A stretch of DNA of 64,000 nucleotides from Parabacteroides distasonis ATCC 8503 (GCF_000012845.1 NC_009615.1:2509501-2573500); one strand, 5' to 3'; positions 24,062-33,768 are shown, counted from the stretch's first letter. The notes: generated from the letters alone by a model not told the origin. Numbers and translations: made by a program.

Positions 24062-25648
24062 ATGAGCATCATAAATTTTTCAAATACGCGCCAGATGGAA
24101 GGATTGTTTGATGCAATCAATCCAATCAAGGAACTGATTGAATCAAAAATCAATCTTTCCAGAACGGCTGATCGGGAGAAACGTATAAACTTGAATCAGA
24201 ATAAAGTAATGCGTATCTGCTTTATCGTGGGACTAAGCTTGCCTACAAAGCGTTCCATAGATGATTACAAGGACATACAATTGTCAGTGTCATCCATAAG
24301 AATTACTCCCAGTTTTTTCACAATGCACGATTTAAGCACCTTATATTCGGCATTGTTAAAACTAAGATATGCAGACTTGAACATTGATTGGACTCAAAAC
24401 GCTACTCTTTCTCGAATTATCGCAGCAGAAATGCTTCGTGGACGTGACTATCTGATGTCTGACAACAATCTGGATTCCTTCTTATACGCAATGAACAACA
24501 AAGTAGCCATGGCAAAAGATATTCCAGTTCTAAATCTTCTGATTGGAAACTATGGTGATGAAGAAATGGAAGCAACTTTGGATATAAATAGTCGTTCCAT
24601 TACTAACTCACAGATTATTATTGCGGGAGCCACAGGTTCCGGAAAGACCAATTTGCTGGCAGTTTTGATTCAGCAATTCAGAATGTTATCCACAGAATCA
24701 CAATATCCCGTGAACTTCCTTCTGTTTGATTACAAAGGAGAGTTCAGCGATATACAGAATAGCCATTGGTTGGCACTCTTCGATGTGGACCGTTCTTGTA
24801 TTCTGGATCCATTGACACAACCATTGCCTTTTACTCCATTTAAGGATTTCACAGGACGCTCTATCAATGAAATCAATCTGTATTCTACAGAAATGTCTTC
24901 TGCTTTATGTTCTATAGACCGAGTAAGTGCGAGTGCCAACATGAACAACCGTCTTAGTGAAGCTATTGTAGAAGCCTATAAATCGACAAATGGCACCCCT
25001 ATTTCATTTGAATTAATGCTGAAATGCTATCAATCACGAATGAAAGATGCAAATAATGATGATAGTATTTCTTCTGTTCTGAAGCAATTGGTTAATGCGC
25101 ATATCTTTGAATCAGAAGATAAAGTATCCTTGATTGATGACAGCTACATCATTAAGATGGATGGATATCCAAAAGATGGACCTATTGCCAAAGCTATTGT
25201 ATATTTCCTGATGTCTAAACTTAATAACATTTATGAGCTACTGGATAAGCAAGCAGTAAATGATGAAGTAGTACAAATACGTCATTTCTCTATTATTGAT
25301 GAAGCTCACTATATGCTTGACTTTGACAATCGCCCCCTGCGTAATTTAATTGCTGTAGGACGAAATAAAGGTCTGAGTATTATCCTTGCCACTCAGAACA
25401 TGAGTAGCTTCAAATCAAAAGGTTTTGATTTTTATGCCAATGCTCAGTATCCTTTGATTATGAAACAGCAGACTATTGATGATAAGGTCATTAAAGACTT
25501 GTTTGGCGTGAGTGGCCAGGAACTTCAAGAAATCAGAACTGCTATAGCCGGACTTCAGAAAGGTGAATTGATTATTAAAGACCAGATGGCTTTTGCTCTT
25601 GGCATGGGAAATAAGTATAAGAAAATTAATGTGACACATTTGATATAA
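24062..25648 (+). CDS. HerA/FtsK-like ATPase (DUF87-type), possible DndE-like N-terminus
   Basis: 528 aa. P-loop motor with Walker A GATGSGKTNLLAVL near residue 190 and Walker B FSIIDEAHYML near residue 412, plus an ILATQNMSSF segment as in HerA/VirB4-type pumps. Residues 30-75 (REKRINLNQNKVMRICFIVG) resemble the small DNA-binding protein DndE, so this may be a DndE-HerA fusion; that part is tentative. HerA-like motors move DNA in several defence systems. It lies 5 bp after the SMC-like ATPase gene, so the pair probably works as one complex with the Mod/Res proteins. Confidence 0.82.
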   Translation: MSIINFSNTRQMEGLFDAINPIKELIESKINLSRTADREKRINLNQNKVMRICFIVGLSLPTKRSIDDYKDIQLSVSSIRITPSFFTMHDLSTLYSALLKLRYADLNIDWTQNATLSRIIAAEMLRGRDYLMSDNNLDSFLYAMNNKVAMAKDIPVLNLLIGNYGDEEMEATLDINSRSITNSQIIIAGATGSGKTNLLAVLIQQFRMLSTESQYPVNFLLFDYKGEFSDIQNSHWLALFDVDRSCILDPLTQPLPFTPFKDFTGRSINEINLYSTEMSSALCSIDRVSASANMNNRLSEAIVEAYKSTNGTPISFELMLKCYQSRMKDANNDDSISSVLKQLVNAHIFESEDKVSLIDDSYIIKMDGYPKDGPIAKAIVYFLMSKLNNIYELLDKQAVNDEVVQIRHFSIIDEAHYMLDFDNRPLRNLIAVGRNKGLSIILATQNMSSFKSKGFDFYANAQYPLIMKQQTIDDKVIKDLFGVSGQELQEIRTAIAGLQKGELIIKDQMAFALGMGNKYKKINVTHLI

Positions 25649-25653
25649 TAAGT

Positions 25654-26271
25654 ATGGCTTGCAAAAATAATATAATACTCAATTCAACTTGTATAATAAG
25701 TAGTATAACTTGTGTCGCTTTGACATTCTGGGGGCAAATAAAGAATAATGGGACTATAACGACTGATTCATACATAGGGATTATAGCTTCATTAATTGGT
25801 ATCTGTGCTACAATAGTTGTTGGTTTTCAGATTACAAGTTTTTTTGAACTACGTAATTTGAAACAACAAATTGATCAAGTTGAAAAGCAACGTAAAGATT
25901 TAGAATTATATAAAGCGACCATTTCAAATGAAATACATTTATCTAGAACTGGTATTTCAAATGCATTCGGTATTTTATCTGTGGTAGAAAAAAAGTCTTT
26001 ACTAGGCTTTGCCGCACGTGTTAGTTCCATCGTTTGTGATGATCTGCAAGCTACACCTGGTAATATATTACTAACTAGATACCAACAGTTGTATGATGCG
26101 ACCTCTTTTTTCTTAAAAACAAATGATTATGTAGATTTAATGTATCCTATAACAGAAAATCTTAAATATATTCATATACCGCAGAACAAAGAAAATTATA
26201 ATGAGATTATGAAATTGCATTTCGATATCATCACAATGATGGAGAAAGCGAAACAGAATTTAGCTAAATAA
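25654..26271 (+). CDS. Two-TM membrane protein with coiled coil, hypothetical
   Basis: 205 aa, very AT-rich. Two hydrophobic segments at about 7-27 and 42-64, then a charged coiled coil (NLKQQIDQVEKQRKDLELYK) and a helical cytoplasmic tail. It starts 5 bp after the HerA gene and ends 10 bp before the DUF262 gene. The topology resembles small membrane effectors or anchors in defence operons. No family is recognised. Confidence 0.6.
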   Translation: MACKNNIILNSTCIISSITCVALTFWGQIKNNGTITTDSYIGIIASLIGICATIVVGFQITSFFELRNLKQQIDQVEKQRKDLELYKATISNEIHLSRTGISNAFGILSVVEKKSLLGFAARVSSIVCDDLQATPGNILLTRYQQLYDATSFFLKTNDYVDLMYPITENLKYIHIPQNKENYNEIMKLHFDIITMMEKAKQNLAK

Positions 26272-26281
26272 TGAATAGAAC

Positions 26282-28096
26282 ATGGCTGAAAAATATAATG
26301 CATCAAATATTGCCTTAGAGCAAATACTGAACTTTATCAAATCAGGTGAAATTGCGATTCCTGAAATTCAACGTCCTTTTGTATGGAAGCCAAAACAAGT
26401 AAGAGATCTGATAGATTCTTTATATACTGGTTATCCTACAGGGTATCTTATCATCTCTCAAAGTCCAAACATCAGGCTCAAAGATGGTACACTTGCTGAA
26501 GGAAAGAAAATTATGATTGACGGTCAGCAACGTGTTACTGCACTTATGACTGCCATTATGGGGATGGACATTATTAATGCTGACTTTCAGAAAAAGCGTG
26601 TTAAAATTGCCTTTAATCCATTGGCGAATCCGGAAAACGATGAAGAACGCTTTAAGGTGCAAGACAACGCTATTTTGAAAGATAAAAGATGGATTGCCGA
26701 TATCGCAGAGGTATTTAAACCGACATTTGATATGTGGCAATTTGTCAATGATTATTGCGAAGAGAATCAAGAGATAAAAGGCAGCGCTTTAAATAAGATT
26801 CTGATGCAACTATTAGATATAAAGAACAGACAAATCGGAGTTATCATGCTTGATAAAGAATTGACTATTGATGAAGTTACAGAAATATTCATTCGTATTA
26901 ATAGTCAAGGAGCAAAACTAAATCAAGCAGACTTCGCTATGTCTAAAATAGCTGCCAATGTTACTTATGGAGGCAATATGCTTCGAAAAGCTATTGATTA
27001 CTTCTCTCACTTATCAGTTCAACCAGAATGGTATTCTGATATGATTAAAGATGAAGAATTTATGAATTCTATTTTTGCATCAAAACTGAAATGGTTGAAG
27101 GATGATCGTGAGGAAATCTTTGATCCAGATTATAATGATATTTTGCGTATAGCATTCATGTATAAGTTTGGTAGAGCTAAGATGAAAGATCTTGTAAGTT
27201 TACTTGGTGGACGTGATTTTGAAACACGCGAATATAAAGAAGAGATAGCGGAGAATTCATTCGGACAACTTACGAGTGGTGTCATTGATTTTATGAATGA
27301 ATACACTTTCTCTAATTTTGTTCTAGCTATCAAGTCAGCAGGATTCATTGCCAGCAAGTTAATCAATTCTCAAATGACCCTTGACTTTGCCTACACTCTA
27401 TACTTACTATTGAATGCAGATCCAAATATAGACAAGACGCAAATCAAGCATTATGTGGTTAAATGGTATGTAATGACTACTTTGACAAGTAGATATATAA
27501 CATCGCCAGAAACTGTAATGGATATGGATATAAAACGTATCAAAGAAAGAGGGTTCCTAAACTACTTTAGTGAAGTGGAAGCTGCGAATCTTTCCGATAC
27601 TTTCTGGGATATAGCTTTGGTGCAATATCTTGAAACATCTGTGATAAATAGTCCATACTTCAATCTTTATTTGGCATCTCAAATACATGATGCAGATGAT
27701 GCCTTGTTTACATGTGGATACAAAGTCAATGACCTTATAACTGTAATTGGTGATGTACATCATATTTTCCCTAAAAAATACTTGATTAAGAATGGAGTAA
27801 ATGAGAAATCAAAATATAATCAGATAGCCAATTACACATATTTAGACACCCAGGTTAATAAGGCTGTGCGAGATGATTCTCCTAATATATATTTCTCTAA
27901 AGTCTTCGAACAGTGCGAAACCGGTATTGCTGTTTATGGAAACATAACAGATAAAGCATTACTGCTCAAGAATCTCCAGCAGAACTGTATCCCTGAAACT
28001 ATATTACAAATGGAACATACAAATTATGAAGAATTTCTTGCAGAGAGACGTAAGCTGATGGCGAAGAAGATAAAGAAGTATTATTATAGTTTATAG
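26282..28096 (+). CDS. DUF262 and HNH (DUF1524-like) protein, GmrSD-type restriction
   Basis: 604 aa. N-terminal DUF262/ParB-like domain with IPEIQRPFVWKPKQVRDLID and the nucleotide-binding MIDGQQRVTAL near residue 80. The C-terminus has an HNH-like site VHHIFPKKYLI near residue 491. These are the two halves of GmrSD-type, modification-dependent (type IV) nucleases, here fused in one chain. It would cut phage DNA with modified bases, complementing the type III system. It lies in the same direction and close to the neighbours, so it belongs to the defence operon or a following unit. Confidence 0.85.
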   Translation: MAEKYNASNIALEQILNFIKSGEIAIPEIQRPFVWKPKQVRDLIDSLYTGYPTGYLIISQSPNIRLKDGTLAEGKKIMIDGQQRVTALMTAIMGMDIINADFQKKRVKIAFNPLANPENDEERFKVQDNAILKDKRWIADIAEVFKPTFDMWQFVNDYCEENQEIKGSALNKILMQLLDIKNRQIGVIMLDKELTIDEVTEIFIRINSQGAKLNQADFAMSKIAANVTYGGNMLRKAIDYFSHLSVQPEWYSDMIKDEEFMNSIFASKLKWLKDDREEIFDPDYNDILRIAFMYKFGRAKMKDLVSLLGGRDFETREYKEEIAENSFGQLTSGVIDFMNEYTFSNFVLAIKSAGFIASKLINSQMTLDFAYTLYLLLNADPNIDKTQIKHYVVKWYVMTTLTSRYITSPETVMDMDIKRIKERGFLNYFSEVEAANLSDTFWDIALVQYLETSVINSPYFNLYLASQIHDADDALFTCGYKVNDLITVIGDVHHIFPKKYLIKNGVNEKSKYNQIANYTYLDTQVNKAVRDDSPNIYFSKVFEQCETGIAVYGNITDKALLLKNLQQNCIPETILQMEHTNYEEFLAERRKLMAKKIKKYYYSL

Positions 28097-28123
28097 ACAT
28101 ATTATTTAATTCTTTCTTTTATT

Positions 28124-29215
28124 ATGTGTGATTTAAAAAAAAGAACTCATATATTTATAGATACCTCTGTGTTTCAAGCAGAAGGATTTCTCAAGGAATC
28201 GAGCCGAGTGTCAAAGTTATTTGGTCTTGCTGCAAAAGGCCACCTGACTATCTTATTACCTGAGATTACAAAAGAAGAATGGCGCAAACATTTTTGTGAG
28301 GCGACTCTTTTACCAGTTGATGAATTCAAACGAAGAATGATGGTTATGGGTAGTCCAGATGAATTATCTAAAGCTCTAGAAATCATTTCTGCAATTGACA
28401 GTGAATCAATATCAACAGCAGTTCTTGACTCAAGTATTGCAAAAGCCAGGATTCAGATTATAGGATACGACTATTGCAATGACGTCGAAGGGATATTCAA
28501 GAAGTACTTTAATAGCGAGAAACCTTTTGGGAAAAAGGGAAAACAAAAAGAATTCCCTGATGCATTCGTTCTAAGTGCTCTTGAACAATATGCTAAGAAG
28601 AATCGTATTGAGAACATTATTCTCTTGAGCCATGACGGTGATATGTTTGACTACAAAAGCGATGTTTTAATCCAAAAAGAAATTGGTGAATATTTGAATG
28701 GAATCCTGAAAGAGATAGCTACATCCGAAGCAGAAAAAAGAGATATCGAAAGACTATATGCCTATTTTCATAAAGGGAAGATTTCATTTGCTGCAGACCT
28801 AAAAGAGCAATTGACAGATTACCTTCTTGATTATAGTGTATACGATAATCGAGTCCAATGGCAAGAAATTGAAGACGTAACAATTAAAGAAGAAGTAGCA
28901 CTCTCATTCAGTGATAAAGATATACAACTGACTGAAATTAATAAGGAATACCTTGAGGCTATTTGTTTTGTTGATGTTGATGCTATAGCGGATGTCGAAC
29001 ACGTCGATGAATCAATGAGCTATTGGGACTCTGAAGAAAATAATTATTTATTCAAAGAGTACACGACTAGTGAAGTGGAAATATCAGCATCCATTAAATT
29101 AACAATTCGAATGGATAGGACCGAATTAGTGATGGGACAAGATCCCGCTGTAGAACTCTGTGAAATCGAGTATAGAGATTTACAAGAGGCAATAGATGGG
29201 GAGACTGAATACTAA
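28124..29215 (+). CDS. PIN-domain protein (DUF4935-like)
   Basis: 363 aa. The N-terminal PIN domain has D13 (HIFIDTSVF), a conserved Glu (LPEITKEEWRKHF), D146 (FPDAFVLSAL) and the last Asp in LLSHDGDMFDY. The C-terminal 170 residues are acidic and strand-rich, with no known domain. PIN domains are Mg-dependent RNases, so this may be a defence effector or toxin. It starts 27 bp after the DUF262 gene and is the last gene of the plus-strand defence block. Confidence 0.75.
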   Translation: MCDLKKRTHIFIDTSVFQAEGFLKESSRVSKLFGLAAKGHLTILLPEITKEEWRKHFCEATLLPVDEFKRRMMVMGSPDELSKALEIISAIDSESISTAVLDSSIAKARIQIIGYDYCNDVEGIFKKYFNSEKPFGKKGKQKEFPDAFVLSALEQYAKKNRIENIILLSHDGDMFDYKSDVLIQKEIGEYLNGILKEIATSEAEKRDIERLYAYFHKGKISFAADLKEQLTDYLLDYSVYDNRVQWQEIEDVTIKEEVALSFSDKDIQLTEINKEYLEAICFVDVDAIADVEHVDESMSYWDSEENNYLFKEYTTSEVEISASIKLTIRMDRTELVMGQDPAVELCEIEYRDLQEAIDGETEY

Positions 29216-29263
29216 AGTGTGTCTGTAAAGTTATAATATCTTTTTTCATTTACTTAACACACT

Positions 29264-29280
29264 CGGGACGGGTAGTCCCG
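29264..29280. terminator. GC-rich hairpin after the defence block
   Basis: CGGGAC (29264-29269) pairs with GTCCCG (29275-29280) around a 5-nt loop. It lies between convergent genes. There is no T-run, so termination is only a possibility. Confidence 0.35.
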
Positions 29281-29418
29281 CCCCTTGGTGCTGACCGTTC
29301 CCCGACCGATGAGTTTTCTGGAGAGAAATAATGCATGACACAGTTTATTTTACACAACCAACACACTTTAGCTTACAGTCTCTATTCTATCTTAATTAAT
29401 TGTTTTTCAGATCTATAT

Positions 29419-31107
29419 CTAATCATTTTTATTAGTTACAACAGGTTTCTTTTGTGAGATAGGAACAAACTTCATTAAAGAATCAATGTTTGCACTTATC
29501 GAATGTATTTCTTTCAAAATTTCATCTTGCCCCTTTTGAACGTCTTCAATGCCCTTATTAGTTTGCTCTATCAATGGAGAATAATCTTTCTCTTTTTCTT
29601 TATGGCATTGCTGAACTGCAAGTAATAAAAAACCACTCAAACCTACAGTCAAGACAAAAGTAACAATTTTTTGAAAGTGCATATGTGCTCTGATAGACTG
29701 CTGCACGCCATCAATACATAATGGACATGAGTACTTTAGCCAGAATATTCTTAACCTTTGCCAAATTGAAGGAGTGCCAATCAGAGACGTACATTCAGTA
29801 TATGCCATAAAGTCTCGCCATAATGATTTCTGATTCTTTTCTTTTAGTAGCCAAGTAGCTTTGATGAACCTATGTAAAAGAATACAATCCTCTAATGGTC
29901 GTATAGCCTCTGTTTGTGCCGGATATAAAGTTATTGTCACATGGCCATCTGGCAAAAGGTAGAAAAACAGTGTTACTCCAGATTCAGTAAGTAGCTTGGA
30001 GCCGTTTTTCTTGTCTATTCTTTTTACTGCCTGCCCACCCCAGAAGACTTCTATCACATCTGGGTTATTACCACCAGCCCTACTTCCTGGACATACTTGA
30101 AGAATGCATCTATCTTCAAAAGGCTGTGATAAGGGATCTGACTTCTGTAGTTTACTAAAGATATCCTTAGCACTATTATAAAACTCCCTGAAAGCATCTT
30201 CATGCTTCTTAATTTTATCGAGCTTTTGCTCGTGCTTTGAATTGTTTACCATTTGCTTGAAATTATATGTTTTGCCTTTAATTGACTCTTTTTTCTGAAA
30301 ATGTTTATAGGTATGTTTTGCTGCCATTACTATGCTGTATAAAAAAACAGCCAAAACAATAAGTAGTATTAAATTATTCCAGCATCCAATATTTAAAAAA
30401 TAATCCCTTGCCCACAACAGCAGTAAGGGCACACCGATTCCAGAAACGGACACTATAATTGTATATCTGATAATTGCAATCACATCACAATCAATGGGTT
30501 TGTGTATCTCATATTGTAACACTTCCATATCCTCAATCACTTCGCACTCTACGTTTCCGGCGATATTTCCAAATTCCTTATCATCCATTCCTTCATCTGA
30601 GAATCTATTACCAAATGATAGTTCTTTTCGAATAGTTGTGAAATAACCTGGAGATATGCCCATTGGACAATCCAGCAACTGACTGAAATGCACCTCTTGA
30701 TAGTTCTTGTGAATAAGGTTATACCAAATGCTATTCACAAAAATTTTAATCCTATCCAAATCCTCCTCGCTATAATCTATGTAGGGATTCTGTTTATATT
30801 GTTTTAGCTTCAGGTCCCTATGTAAGGCATCAATAGCGTGCATAAAAGATTTGACGTTTCCATCCTCATCTAATGCAGGTTCATTCGCTTTTAGTTTACC
30901 TCTTTGTTCGTTTAAACAGTTGCTATTCCAGATAAATCCACATAACTGTCTAAAGAGTGTAAGCTTTCTGCCTAAAGTATCAAATTTTAGTTTATTCTCG
31001 TCATATTCCTTATTTCGAGCAGTTAGATAACTACTAAGGAATGCAACGAGAAATCCAGCAAAGATAGATGCTGTTGTTATTATTGCTATACAAAGATTTT
31101 CATTCAT
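29419..31107 (-). CDS. Four-TM membrane protein, hypothetical
   Basis: 562 aa with hydrophobic segments at about 6-28, 212-234, 243-263 and 481-500. Between TM3 and TM4 is a soluble region of about 210 residues with a Cys-poor alpha/beta look. The C-terminus is a short coiled coil (EQTNKGIEDVQKGQDEILKE). No enzyme motif or family is recognised. It is AT-rich like its neighbours and lies in the accessory zone next to a nuclease gene on the same strand, so a role in phage defence is possible but unsupported. Confidence 0.55.
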   Translation of the reverse strand: MNENLCIAIITTASIFAGFLVAFLSSYLTARNKEYDENKLKFDTLGRKLTLFRQLCGFIWNSNCLNEQRGKLKANEPALDEDGNVKSFMHAIDALHRDLKLKQYKQNPYIDYSEEDLDRIKIFVNSIWYNLIHKNYQEVHFSQLLDCPMGISPGYFTTIRKELSFGNRFSDEGMDDKEFGNIAGNVECEVIEDMEVLQYEIHKPIDCDVIAIIRYTIIVSVSGIGVPLLLLWARDYFLNIGCWNNLILLIVLAVFLYSIVMAAKHTYKHFQKKESIKGKTYNFKQMVNNSKHEQKLDKIKKHEDAFREFYNSAKDIFSKLQKSDPLSQPFEDRCILQVCPGSRAGGNNPDVIEVFWGGQAVKRIDKKNGSKLLTESGVTLFFYLLPDGHVTITLYPAQTEAIRPLEDCILLHRFIKATWLLKEKNQKSLWRDFMAYTECTSLIGTPSIWQRLRIFWLKYSCPLCIDGVQQSIRAHMHFQKIVTFVLTVGLSGFLLLAVQQCHKEKEKDYSPLIEQTNKGIEDVQKGQDEILKEIHSISANIDSLMKFVPISQKKPVVTNKND

Positions 31108-31148
31108 TTTATTTTATGATATATAGATTAGTATCAATGGGATTCTCT

Positions 31149-32360
31149 TCATATCAATTTATATTCATGTATTTCGTTTTCAGTATCAACCTGAATATAA
31201 TTAACCGGAATATGATACTTTTTACGAAGAGCATTCAAATACTTCTGTGCATCGTCAGTAAGCACAATACTGCCTACGATATAGTAATTACGGACCTTGA
31301 TATCGGTATGGTATAGACCGTATTCAAGCAGTTGTGAGAGTGATTCACGAATACATAGACGAATATCTGATATTGTCTTGATTTCATAAAGATCATATTC
31401 ATTACCATGCTTCGCCACGATATCGATTTCTGTTCCAATAGGAGTAAGATTTTCTGTACCAACATTTTCTTTCCCGTATTCTTTTACAAGATAATCGTAA
31501 AGAGCTTTTTGGATAATTGGATGACGTTTTGAAATATGAGAACGACGAGAAGAACCATTTTTGGCATCTATATCAGTTTCTTCTGTTCGGAAACCGGGTT
31601 GAAAGACGAAATGATCTTCAAGTTTGAAAATTGTCTTAAGGTTATAAAGTGATGTATAATAGCTTGTTTTAACATTGGGTTCTTTTCTATCAACAGGCTT
31701 CAAAACATCAAATTTTCGGAGATTTTCAGGTCTATATCGGAGATTAAAGGCAAATCCACTAGGTATTTTTTCTATGTAGTCTTTGAGTTGTTCCTGCATT
31801 TCTGCATACCAACCCTTTTTCTTGTATTCACTAAGAATAGTCTTTGCCTCTTTATTGAAAACTGGTTCTACATCAAGAATCTCCCCTACCCAGTAACGCT
31901 GTTTTGTTTTATCGTTTATCGTAAAGAGAGAGAGATCAAAAGATAAATTTTCCTTATAAGAAGCAACTGCTTGAATATGTCCATAATGATAACCATTTAT
32001 CGTCTTGGCAATGTCAAATAACCATTCCTCGTGACCGAATCCGTATTTATATTCATATGAGTCCTTATTCTTGCTTTTACCAATTCGTCCGGAAGGACAT
32101 GTCCAACCATTTGTGTTCCAACAAATACGTGCTATCTTTTTTAGTCTGACATTGATCCCAAGTTTTTTGAATGTCTCGGCATAATCAAGTTCATAAGCAT
32201 AATCAAACTCATCATTATATACTCTCCTTGCAACCTGAAGGAGGGGAAGAAATACTGTATTATCGTCATTACAAATCCACCATCCACTGATGAAGGAATT
32301 GTCTAGTGATGCACTATATTTTATCGCATCAAGAATAATCTTTTTAGTCAAATGTGTCAT
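31149..32360 (-). CDS. PD-(D/E)xK nuclease-like protein
   Basis: 403 aa from ATG 32360; the longer in-frame start at 32393 lies in the loop side of a hairpin and is not used. The C-terminal 130 residues carry a nuclease signature: PIGTEIDIVAKHG followed by YDLYEIKTISDIRLC and a helix ESLSQLLEYGL, matching the D...ExK core of restriction-like enzymes. The N-terminal part is unknown. It may be a stand-alone restriction or DNA-repair nuclease. It ends 41 bp before the four-TM gene. Confidence 0.65.
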   Translation of the reverse strand: MTHLTKKIILDAIKYSASLDNSFISGWWICNDDNTVFLPLLQVARRVYNDEFDYAYELDYAETFKKLGINVRLKKIARICWNTNGWTCPSGRIGKSKNKDSYEYKYGFGHEEWLFDIAKTINGYHYGHIQAVASYKENLSFDLSLFTINDKTKQRYWVGEILDVEPVFNKEAKTILSEYKKKGWYAEMQEQLKDYIEKIPSGFAFNLRYRPENLRKFDVLKPVDRKEPNVKTSYYTSLYNLKTIFKLEDHFVFQPGFRTEETDIDAKNGSSRRSHISKRHPIIQKALYDYLVKEYGKENVGTENLTPIGTEIDIVAKHGNEYDLYEIKTISDIRLCIRESLSQLLEYGLYHTDIKVRNYYIVGSIVLTDDAQKYLNALRKKYHIPVNYIQVDTENEIHEYKLI

Positions 32361-32379
32361 AATAGAAGTCGATTTTAAA

Positions 32380-32422
32380 CAAATTATTGGCACTAATTCA
32401 ATAATATAGTGCCGATAATTTG
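32380..32422 (-). terminator. Hairpin related to 38772-38817
   Basis: Arms 32380-32395 and 32407-32422 pair over 16 bp with one mismatch. The arm sequence (CAAATTATTGGCAC) is nearly the same as that of the hairpin at 38772-38817. Both lie just after the same gene tail on the minus strand, so this looks like a duplicated terminator. Confidence 0.6.
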
Positions 32423-32439
32423 CGTGTAGTCATATTCTT

Positions 32440-32535
32440 TTAATGTAGGATTATCCTTTCCTCTGGCTGCCATTCTACAAGTGAGACGATCGCCAGATAT
32501 TGTTCCTTTGCAGAGCTCAACTTATTTAAGAAGTT
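32440..32535 (-). pseudogene. Remnant of the metallophosphoesterase-like gene tail
   Basis: On the minus strand a frame of about 31 codons ends SSAKEQYLAIVSLVEWQPEE plus five more residues, ending in TAA at 32440-32442. It matches the C-terminal end of the protein at 38873-40148 (LTAEQYKEIVSFAEWQEEER). Only the tail is left, joined to a copy of the same downstream hairpin. It is a scar of a duplication or recombination. Confidence 0.65.
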
Positions 32536-32563
32536 TCACATGTAGCTTTAAATTTAAAATGAA

Positions 32564-33691
32564 TCATGGTATATATACTTTACATATAGCACCGTTCATC
32601 GCTAAATGAATCCAACTCATGGTGTTATACTGCTTTTCTATGTCCATGCCCCATCGCCTACCGACATTCTCAATCTCCTTATCAATATTATTTTCCGTTA
32701 TTTCTTCAGGTTTTAAATGAGTATTATGTTGATTTATCCAACAATTCCAAGCCTCACTTTTGACAAGTTTTTCTTTTCTTTCTTCAAACGGCAAATGTGT
32801 AGGTAACATTTTTTTTAATCGATAAATACCCAACTCCCAAAAATACAAGATTCTATGACTAGGATCTAATTCTTGTTTTTTCCTTTCTTTTTCAAGTATT
32901 GCCAAAAATTCTGGCTCCTTGATCTCTGGCTGTTGCTGCCAATAATTATTTAATGCTTCATTATCGGCTTTTTGCATTGCCTCAATTCGTTTGTAATCTT
33001 CTGTTTGGTATCTTACAACATAAGGGCTTTCACCTACGATTGGAGTATTACCATACCATAATTGACCAACCTCTGGTTGTTTCACTGCAAAGATTGAAGA
33101 CCCCATACTAAAATCGGTCTTGGATAATTCTTGATATTTAATAATCCAAGAATCGTTTCTATAGTATAAGTTCAATAGATAAAGCGCAGCCATCGAATGT
33201 AAAAGAGCTTTTATATTACCATCTTTGAGAGAAGCAAATCTATCATGTTTTACAGCTTGATATGCTTTTTCCCAAAATGTACCAGCTCTTTTATGGGCAT
33301 TCTTTAATGGTCTTAGAATTCGATTCTCTTCTTTGGTTAAATTGAAGAATGGAGCAACAACCAAAACTCGTTTATCATGTATCGCCCATTTTATATCAAT
33401 AAGTTTTAAGCAATCCTCATCAAAAAACAAGTTTTTATCTCCACGTTGTTTTGTCCCGCCATTGTCATAATACAATTCCTTGGAAATTGCTTCTATCTGG
33501 ACGCAACATCGTATAAGTAAATCTGCGATATAGGGTGAAAAAGTCTCCAATTGAGAATTACATGGTTGAGTAATTTCTTTACCATGCTCATGAGTAGTAA
33601 TTTCATCCGTTATAAATATAAAATTAGAAACATTAATGAACTCTTTTTCGAGACTCAAATATGTCTGCCAAAATATATCTGATTTTTTCAT
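32564..33691 (-). CDS. HEPN-like hypothetical protein
   Basis: 375 aa, helical. The N-terminal part (YIADLLIRCCVQIEAISKELYY) and the middle (FWEKAYQAVKHDRFASLKDG, then an ALYLLNLYY helix) have the look of HEPN-type proteins, with a KHDR motif. The last 150 residues are Lys/Glu-rich without known motif. It is AT-rich and on the same strand as hipBA upstream, separated by 77 bp. Possible abortive-infection gene, by fold resemblance only. Confidence 0.5.
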   Translation of the reverse strand: MKKSDIFWQTYLSLEKEFINVSNFIFITDEITTHEHGKEITQPCNSQLETFSPYIADLLIRCCVQIEAISKELYYDNGGTKQRGDKNLFFDEDCLKLIDIKWAIHDKRVLVVAPFFNLTKEENRILRPLKNAHKRAGTFWEKAYQAVKHDRFASLKDGNIKALLHSMAALYLLNLYYRNDSWIIKYQELSKTDFSMGSSIFAVKQPEVGQLWYGNTPIVGESPYVVRYQTEDYKRIEAMQKADNEALNNYWQQQPEIKEPEFLAILEKERKKQELDPSHRILYFWELGIYRLKKMLPTHLPFEERKEKLVKSEAWNCWINQHNTHLKPEEITENNIDKEIENVGRRWGMDIEKQYNTMSWIHLAMNGAICKVYIP

Positions 33692-33768
33692 ATAAATAAA
33701 ATTTATCCATCACTGCCCTATAAAAGAGTGGACAGCAATAAATTACTAACAATATTCTATTTTGTAAA

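Noticed and set aside
32380..32422. Operator of the nuclease gene at 32360
   Set aside because: The same hairpin follows the related gene tail at 38.8 kb, so a terminator of the lost gene explains it better, although a secondary regulatory role is possible.
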